This document shows positions 33,651-40,171 of a DNA stretch of 40,171 bases, piece after piece. Under the pieces are notes generated by a model that had not been told where the DNA came from, ran no database searches, and saw nothing but the letters and a program-made list of their open reading frames with translations. The position numbers and the translations under genes are program-made. The stretch lies in assembly GCF_000485595.1 (NCBI RefSeq), contig NW_014577538.1, forward strand, positions 88,768-128,938. Reading direction: 5' to 3'. Position 1 is the first letter of the stretch. Every line of letters begins with the position of its first letter. Source of the stretch: Priapulus caudatus. Its lineage: Eukaryota; Priapulida; Priapulimorpha; Priapulimorphida; Priapulidae.

Positions 33651-34336
33651 GATCTGCATGCCGGGAATGCCCGCGCGAAGCGCTTCAAAGCGGCCGGCTC
33701 GCATCGGCGCAACTTTAGCAAGTTTCGCTGGGGGCTTCTACCACAACGCCACAGTACTGCCCATTCAGCACCGATCCCCTGCTCGCGTTGCCTTTCCTAG
33801 GTTAACGGTTTATAAGGCTTTTCGCTGAGATCTAGGGCCAGTTCTGCCCATTGCCACGAAGGGATCCTCGCACTACCGCAGTTATGTAGAAGACGGGGTG
33901 TCTGAGAACTGCTGCCACCTCTTCGTAAGGCTACTTAGGCGCGCTTTCTTTTCTAGTAATAAGCGCGGAGCGGAGTCTGTTTTGGTTGACGAGTTGTAGA
34001 CAATATAATAAGCGGCTCATAATAAAGCCCCCTTTACGCGTGTGACGTGGGGGGAGTTTAGCAGGATAAGGCGAATAATATACGGGAATTCGTCTTCGGA
34101 TATCGAGAGCTCCAGTAATTGTCCAGCGTTAGTTTCATTGTCAACTGTTAAGTCTGCTATTGTTATCTGGCTGCATGACATAGTTGAAGCATCGCTCATG
34201 CAAACTAAAGATTTCAACATGGTGGGCAGAATGGCCTAAACTGTGAACGCAGTGGGAAGCCTTGAACCCTGGGATACCTAATCACCTCGTTAGTTTCGCA
34301 CGATCTCGCACCGCCGTGGTTGGCCCATGTCTTCCG

Positions 34337-34458
34337 GCACGCACGCACACCACTACGCACATACACACACGCACACACACATGCACGCACGCACGCACGC
34401 ACGCATACACACACGCACGCACACATTGACACGCACGCTGACGCACGCACGCACGCAT
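34337..34458. repeat. CACG/CACA microsatellite
   Basis: Alternating ACAC and GCAC units with ACGCACGCACGCACGC runs. Confidence 0.9.
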
Positions 34459-34634
34459 AGTCACAGCACGGCCGTGGCCGATGGTGTTGGAAAACGTAAG
34501 ACGGGAGATAATTCACGAGTCAGGAAGGAAGCGTGGCCTCCAAGTCGTTCATTAACCACGTTGTTACGCGTATCGCAGCACTAGCGACATCGCAAGAATA
34601 AATGGAAGATTACGAAGATTACGAAGATTAAGAA

Positions 34635-34750
34635 GAAGATGATGATGATAATGATGATGATAATGATGATGATGATGATAAAGAAGAAGAAGAAGAAGCA
34701 GAAGAAGAAGAAGGAGAAGAAGAAGAAGAAGAAGGAGAAAAAGAAGGAAA
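34635..34750. repeat. GAT then GAA triplet microsatellite
   Basis: ATGATGATGATAATGATGAT followed by AAGAAGAAGAAG-type units. The Lys- and Phe-rich frames over it are artefacts. Confidence 0.95.
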
Positions 34751-35458
34751 GGGCTAAAGAGGAAGACCAAGGGGCTGAGATTTTGTATTTTGATATTGCA
34801 GTTTTGTTTTTATTAGTCACTATGGGTTAATATATATTATCGATCTAAGTTTGCCTATTTATGTCGATATCGATGTATAGATTCAATCACTTAGGGTCGT
34901 GACGACTTCGCCTTGAAGTCTAGGTAAGCCGCTAGGAAGGCTAAGCATGCACGTAGTCCATGAATCACTTCGTCAACTCTGTATCGTACACGTCCGAGCT
35001 ATAGAATCAGAGGTGTTTCATCAGGTGACGATGCTGCCGACTGCGTCAACGATGAACGACTCGTCTAAAAATACGAGGCAGTGCCGCCCACGCATTCGGT
35101 TTTTACAAATTGCGTTATAGTGTGAAAACTTCAATTCAACATGGAAATCGAAAATGAAATTGTAAAAATATAAAATTTTATTGAGAACCCGTAATTTTGA
35201 TTAAGGTATGGTTCGTTTAAAAGTAGAAATTTATGTTTTGTTCAAAATATGACAAAAGTTTAGCAATTTAAATACAAAAAGATATAAGCTACAAGCATTG
35301 CAGAGTACGGAACACATTACAGCATTCGAAGCTAACTTCGTAAATACGTAGACTAGACCAGCGCTTCTCAACTGGTGGGCCGCGGCCCACTGGTGGGCCG
35401 CGAAGCTCTCTCCGGTGGGCCGCGAACTCGACCAGAAAAAAAAATTAAAAAAAGAGAA

Positions 35459-35605
35459 CTTTCTACGGACAGTACTCTGAAGCTTCAGCTTGCACAGAAA
35501 GACCTTCCTTCATTCTGGATACTTGCAAGCAATGAATACCCTTCACTGTCAAAGCGTGCCATCAAATTTCTGTTACCATTCACCACAACCTATCTTTGTG
35601 AAATT
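35459..35605 (+). pseudogene. hAT transposase C-terminal fragment
   Basis: The plus frame reads LKLQLAQKDLPSFWILASNE, then YPSLSKRAIKFLLPFTTTYLCE. This is the pattern of the hAT dimerisation region in Charlie/ZBED5-like transposases, which normally continues as CE-x-GFS. Here the match stops after CE, where the tandem ATTTTGGTGGTGATCC array begins. The zinc finger and catalytic core are absent, so the protein cannot be active. Confidence 0.8.
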
Positions 35606-35607
35606 GA

Positions 35608-35860
35608 TTACATTTTGGTGGTGATCCGGATCCAATTAATTAATTAAATTTTCAGGATAGGTCAGAAATGGGGTAACATTACATTTTGGTGGTGATCCGG
35701 ATCCAATTAATTAATTAACTAATGAATTAATTAATAAAATTTTCAGGATAGGTCAGAAATGGGGTAACTTAAAATTTATTACATTTTGGTGGTCATCCCG
35801 ATCCAATTAATTAATGTTTTCACTTAATTAATTAATTAATTAATAAAAATTTTAACAGTG
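35608..35860 (+). repeat. Tandem array of ATTTTGGTGGTGATCCGGATCC units
   Basis: The landmark occurs at about 35612, 35683 and 35784 (the last with two changes). Each is followed by a TTAATTAATTAA run, and the first two also by TTTTCAGGATAGGTCAGAAA. Unit lengths are unequal (about 71 and 101 bp) because the TAAT run varies. It lies inside the hAT remnant. Confidence 0.85.
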
Positions 35861-35922
35861 AAAGAATTCAGCTGCCTTGGGGGAGGTCTGTGTGCTCTCC
35901 TAGTGCTCTAGTTTATGATGTT

Positions 35923-35952
35923 ATCAGGTGTGTATAATAATACACTCCTGAT
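35923..35952. repeat. Small palindrome inside the hAT remnant
   Basis: ATCAGGTGTGTATAATAATA...CTGAT forms a 12-13 bp stem with one mismatch. Confidence 0.5.
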
Positions 35953-36462
35953 GTTATGACTTCCTAACGGGATACGTTGTGGGCGCCTCGCGCCCTGTGC
36001 GCATGCGCGCACCGGATACAACAAGAGGCTGTTCTTTTGTCGGTAGCAGAGATCTAGCTGCTCCGTCAAACACGAAAATAAACGCGCTGCCTAGGGAACG
36101 TGACAAACCATACTTAGCATAAATTCCCGGCAGTCGTACAAGAAAGAAGAAACGCATATAGCATTTATTCTGCGAGAGGCTTACGTATGTCCTCGCACTA
36201 ACAAAGCCTCAGCTGCTACAAAGAGGGAATTTAAGCTCGTGAATCGCACCCGCACAGGCTCTCGGCTACCTTGACGCGCGATAGCGTAAAATGCTTTCGC
36301 GACACGGTAAATGTAAGCAGGTACGCCAAATATAGATGCTGCATTCAGGGTAAAATGCTATACCGTACGGTGCGCATTCGTTATGCGCAAGTAATGCGGC
36401 AGTTTAACATTGCATTTGTTAGTTACTTGCATATTGGCGTTATGTGATGGTTTATGGTATTC

Positions 36463-36613
36463 TCTGTGTGTGCGTGCGTACGTGTTTGTGTGTGCGTGCG
36501 TACGTGTTTGTGTGTGCGTGCGTACGTGTTTGTGTGTGCGTGCGTACGTGTTTGTGTGTGCGTGCGTACGTGTTTGTGTGTGCGTGCGTACGTGTTTGTG
36601 TGTGCGTGCGTAA
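36463..36613. repeat. 22-bp minisatellite, nearly seven units
   Basis: The unit TGTGTGCGTGCGTACGTGTT plus TG is repeated about 6.8 times without visible change. Because 22 is not a multiple of three, frames through it cycle ([15 protein letters not shown] and similar) and are not genes. It lies near the right end of the hAT remnant. Confidence 0.95.
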
Positions 36614-36668
36614 TCAACAGTCTAAGTGGGCCACGCGTTTAAAAAGGTTGAGAAGCACTGGACTAGAC

Positions 36669-38540
36669 TATACTAGCCTTCGACTGCACAGCTGTTTTCG
36701 CGTAGCCTGCTCTAATGTTTACTTTATGAAATACTTTAATGCAATAACATTTTCTCAGCGCCACAACCAGCGTCAATAGCGAGATGAGTTATTTACTCGT
36801 TTGTGAATGCAGGGATGTGGCCATGTTTTCTCTTCCCCTCGTGCCCTGAACCAATACCAACAAGCGAGTGTAATAACATGAATCAGTCATTCACGAGCGA
36901 TTAAAACCTTCATTTTACTTATTGCTTCCCAAATTTAGTAGGAGCTGAGAAATTGCCTGTCGGCGCACTAAAATGAGTGTTTCTGCGTCCTCCACCACCC
37001 CTGTTGGCCACGGTTCCTGGATCCGGCAGTGCATTAAGGTATTACAGTGGGAAATTATTTTCCGTTGGCGACCACACTACGCTAAAAATTCCCACAAGGC
37101 CGGAGTTACTTTGTGAAATTGCAATGCCACCCGCCGATGTCGCATTGCAATGCGCGACATATATTTCGTCAACTCGAATATTCTTTCAAAAAATCATTTC
37201 GTAAAAACTATTTTCGCGAAACGCACAAAACTGGTAGTATACCACGCTTAACTGAGATATCATGTAGGCTTCGCGTATGAGGTTTTTGCTCGACGAATTC
37301 ACACGAAAAATAACCACTCCAGCGGATAGCGGCAAAAATGTCTCATTTCCGATAATAACTTGAAATCCCCTACAGTCTCGTTCGCCCGTGAGATAAAAAA
37401 AACAAAAACGTTTGTACACATCCGCCAAAGATCAAATTACTTCACTGCCGACCACGCCAACGCAACGGCGATTAGCTTATTTGGGAGTGTGATACATTAA
37501 CCACCAGGCGCCGTCCATTTACTTTCAATTGCAAAGTTAATGATCTCAAACAATCTAAAATGATCTCTCTTGAGGATCGCAACCGTTCTCATATTTTCCA
37601 TTTTCTCATAATTGTTTAAACATAATCGAAACGCGACGGAGTACTAGTTTTGACAAAAGTTAAAAAAAGTCAAGTCGTGTGAAAAAAGTAGTTCGGCTAA
37701 GTTGAGGGTCAAGTCGCAGGTCTGGTATAATTACTTTGCGCGTTTATCAAGCTATGCTTACAGCCGCAATAGATTGATAAACGCCCAGTGTGTGGAATTG
37801 GTATAATTTTGCACAGATTTCGGGGGAGGCAACTGTAAAAGGCTAGGTCTGTGATGTAAGAACATTTATGTAAGTGCACATTTATGTATTTTGTCCTCTA
37901 TATCAGAATCTGCTCGTACAACTAGTCGCATCGTGTTACATGCTACTGTGCTGGGTAGTGATATATTGATTTTGTTCTACTGCACAGCGCACACACATAC
38001 CTAAATATTTATATACACACATACTTACATGTTTGGTCTCTAACACGAACTCCCTTTATTAATGTTGAAATTTCGATTCATGTTTAAATTAGTGTGAGAA
38101 AGCTTACATGTATGCCTAGTTGGCGTTATCGAACCCATGCATCCATTAAAAGTGGCACTAAATTCTCTAATTGACATGTGTTTGCTTGTACGTTTGCTCT
38201 TTCCAAGTTTTTGCGTCGAGTGCCAACTAAATAAAGTATGCGCGTTCTCACGGGGCCCGGCAAGCCAAACGTTAGTTTGGACTTTTGGTACATTTAAATT
38301 TTTTAACGTTTCAAGATGGCATGATATATAGCATTGTGCGGTGCTGGAAGGTGCTGCCGCGGGTGGCGGGTTATAAGTAGACAGAAGCCAGCTGATCACG
38401 TAACTCGGCGAGGTGTGAGCTGAGGTGAACATCTGGCGCATAGAACCTTTCAGAAGTTTTACCTTTAAATACTGTATAGTGTAAATTAGCGTATAATTTA
38501 GTTCGTGAATTGTGTATATCTGATATATATATATAGTCCA
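36669..38540. other. Intergenic, no gene recognised
   Basis: The longest open frame is 171 codons on the minus strand (38555-38040). It opens without ATG inside the palindrome and has no family features. A small ATG frame at 36973 (MSVSASSTTPVGHGSWIRQC) is also unrecognised. No splice-linked homology was found. Confidence 0.4.
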
Positions 38541-38630
38541 TAAAGCTGTGGACACGCTAGGCGATTTTTCAGGCGATTGAGTCGCCCGACTTAATCGCCT
38601 GAAAAATTGCCTAGTGTGTCCACAGCTTAA
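38541..38630. mobile_element. 90-bp near-perfect palindrome (MITE-like)
   Basis: AGCTGTGGACACGCTAGGCG and its complement flank GATTTTTCAGGCGATTGAGT / ACTTAATCGCCTGAAAAATT, centred at GTCGCCCGAC (38581-38590). Only a few mismatches. The loop is about 2 bp, so the whole forms one long hairpin. Confidence 0.85.
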
Positions 38631-38813
38631 CCTACGTATAGTCTTTCTTCAATACTCGAGAGGAAAGGTTGTAACCTTTGTTTGACCTGTAAATTTGTAG
38701 TAGAGGTCGCGCAACACACGCTAGGTTCCGTATTAATCTCAGAATTCACTCTATGAGTTTGGTTTCTGGTAAATTTTGCTTAACATGTTAGTTTGTGGTA
38801 CGTAGTTTATGTT

Positions 38814-38854
38814 GTGTTATGTTATGTTATGTTATGTTATGTTATGTTATGTTA
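38814..38854. repeat. GTTAT pentanucleotide microsatellite, about 8 units
   Basis: Uninterrupted GTTAT units ending at GTTAAGAGG. Confidence 0.95.
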
Positions 38855-40105
38855 AGAGGTTGGGATTCGCTAAACGGCATATAGTGCCAATAACTAGTGT
38901 TGCTATGACTCGCTAATCGCGTCGTTTATTCGATTAATTGGATATGTTCTAGGAGGTAAGAGAAAACTAAAAGAACATAGGAACTTGGAAAGTTCAACGT
39001 GTTTTCAACATTCCAAATTGGCTACCCGCTTGCCATACCTCTACTCTTCCCTTAATCCTAACCTTATGCCCAACCTCAACCTAATCGCTCATTTCTTTAG
39101 TTGCGTAAAAGTTCCCATGAATTAAAATTGTAGGCCGTAGGTACCTAGACCGATACTCATGGTAGACTAGTTTACATGGTAACCGTAGTTCCATGTCAGA
39201 CTAGATGCTGTGTTGTTGATATAGCACCATACTGAATTTCTAGCACCGTAAAAAACTTACGGTCAACTGTTTTACCTGTCATTTTACGAGTTATGAGAGG
39301 CGATAAAATAATATTTTCACAGCACATAGCACGATGCATTTTATAAGTGTTATTTTGTATTGAAAGCCGTATATCTGCCATAACATACCTGTTTAAATAG
39401 CGCTGAAATTTTTACCAACCAGGGCCTAATTCAACGTTGTGATTAAAATCAAATTTTAAATTCCATCCAATCAGAGCCGGCCAAGAAAATTCAATCGCAT
39501 TTGAAACCGCATGTTAATCGCACGTAAAATCAATTTGATTGATTGCTCACATATTAGTACACCGTCACCGCAAACCTAATGTAGAACCACACAGATGCGA
39601 CTGACCGTGTTTTCAGCCTCCTATATGCGCACACACGACTGGTGTACGTATATAGGTCTTTACCCGGACGGTTTCAGCTAAAGCTGTTGATATAAAGCCC
39701 CGAGTGTAATTAGATAATGTTCTATATCCGTTAGAAAAGCTTCTGTTTACGTCGATAATTACGAGCTAGTACGTCGCGTCTCGCGCCTTACACGCCCGCG
39801 CGCACACCAAACATCGTCGTGGGATCGTAACCGGCGGAAGAAACACTAGGGATTGACCTATAAACGGACAGCACCAACACTTAACGGCTTATTATCTGGC
39901 CCCGGCGCTGATGATGTGAATGCGAGACCTTTTAACGCCTCTAGCGAGCTGATAGTCTTGCGCTGGTGAGCTGAAACGATTTGTGTGTACACGGATATCG
40001 AGGATATTTGCGTATATATCTAGTAAGTTGCGACGTTAGTGAAGCTGCGTGTGAGACAGCTAGCTGCAAGAAGGCGCCATCTCGCTATGCACGTATATAT
40101 ATATA
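38855..40105. other. Intergenic, nothing recognised
   Basis: No exon, RNA or transposon end could be supported; short frames only. Confidence 0.4.
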
Positions 40106-40171
40106 TCAAGAGTACATAATAGGAGATTATAATAATAATAGGAATAAAAATCTCCTATTATGTACTCTTGA
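40106..40171. repeat. Hairpin at the window end, family shared with 9464-9526
   Basis: TCAAGAGTACATAATAGGAG(A) and its complement form 22-bp perfect arms around an ATAATAATAATAGGAATAAA loop. The right arm ends at the last base of the window, so the element may extend further. Confidence 0.85.

Larger units (their letters stand above)
33651..35358. other. Intergenic with simple repeats; no gene recognised
   Basis: Contains an ACGC/ACAC repeat (about 34337-34458) and a GAT/GAA triplet tract (34635-34750); both give spurious repetitive frames. Frames at 34017-34239 overlap on both strands without family features. Confidence 0.45.
35359..36660 (+). mobile_element. hAT-type DNA transposon remnant, 1302 bp
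   Basis: The left end is CAGCGCTTCTCAACTGG; the complement of the right end is CAGTGCTTCTCAACCTTTTT, an inverted terminal pair. GACTAGAC stands immediately outside both ends (35351-35358 and 36661-36668), an exact 8-bp target duplication as expected for hAT. Inside are a transposase C-terminal fragment (about 35459-35605), an ATTTTGGTGGTGATCCGGAT array and a 22-bp minisatellite. The element is non-autonomous as it stands. Confidence 0.92.

Noticed and set aside
34581-34830. Lys-rich and Phe/Ile-rich frames
   Set aside because: They derive from the GAT/GAA triplet repeat.
36463-36613. CRISPR-like regular direct repeats
   Set aside because: The units are head to tail with no spacers, and the host is an animal.
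36410-36779. Cys/Val/Arg-rich frames in all three plus frames
   Set aside because: The 22-bp minisatellite is not a multiple of three and is open in every frame.
38040-38555. 171-codon minus-strand frame
   Set aside because: It has no ATG start, begins within a palindrome, shows no motif and has low-complexity Tyr/Ile/Thr composition at one end.

Overview
The window is animal nuclear DNA. It has split genes with GT-AG introns of about 0.2-1 kb, many simple repeats and many small non-autonomous DNA elements. There is no operon structure, and I saw no tRNA or rRNA gene. The mix of hAT remnants, fold-back hairpins and repeats ending in GAGCTAAAAA after runs of GACG units suggests a marine invertebrate. 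The sequence alone does not fix the phylum.

Two conserved protein-coding loci can be read. (1) Minus strand, 7805 down to 1581: a complete 12-exon FERM-domain gene matching FRMD8 (iTAP/Bili), about 480 residues. The first ten exons are supported by family similarity and by exact splice-phase continuity; the last two are tentative. (2) Plus strand, 18.4-33.5 kb: a scrambled TTC9-family tetratricopeptide locus. Clean exons 3-4 (20935-22741) lie upstream of clean exons 1-2 (24609-25658). A degraded inverted copy of exons 1-2 lies at 18472-19526 and a degraded direct copy of exon 3 at 33279-33490. Either there are tandem TTC9 genes or the assembly is rearranged.

Layout: 1-1580, downstream of FRMD8; 1581-7805, FRMD8; 7.8-11.2 kb, upstream/intergenic with two hairpins; 11.2-12.0 kb, a dispersed repeat; 12-16.3 kb, intergenic with a 573-bp fold-back element and three smaller hairpins; 16.3-20.3 kb, repeat copies around a 10-N gap; 20.3-25.8 kb, clean TTC9 exons plus tandem repeats and a Helitron-like end; 25.8-34 kb, repeat-rich sequence with a 25-N gap; 34-40.2 kb, clean intergenic DNA holding a hAT-type element (35359-36660) with an exact 8-bp target duplication, a palindrome and a hairpin at the window end.

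An important caution: where duplicated segments can be compared (about 16.3-20.2 kb and 25.8-33.7 kb), the copies differ mainly by one- and two-base insertions and deletions, and both N gaps lie in these stretches. This looks like unpolished long-read gap filling. Frameshifts and apparent pseudogenes there should not be taken as biology. The two real genes have no evident functional link; FRMD8 acts at membranes with iRhom proteins and TTC9 is a small cytosolic TPR protein.
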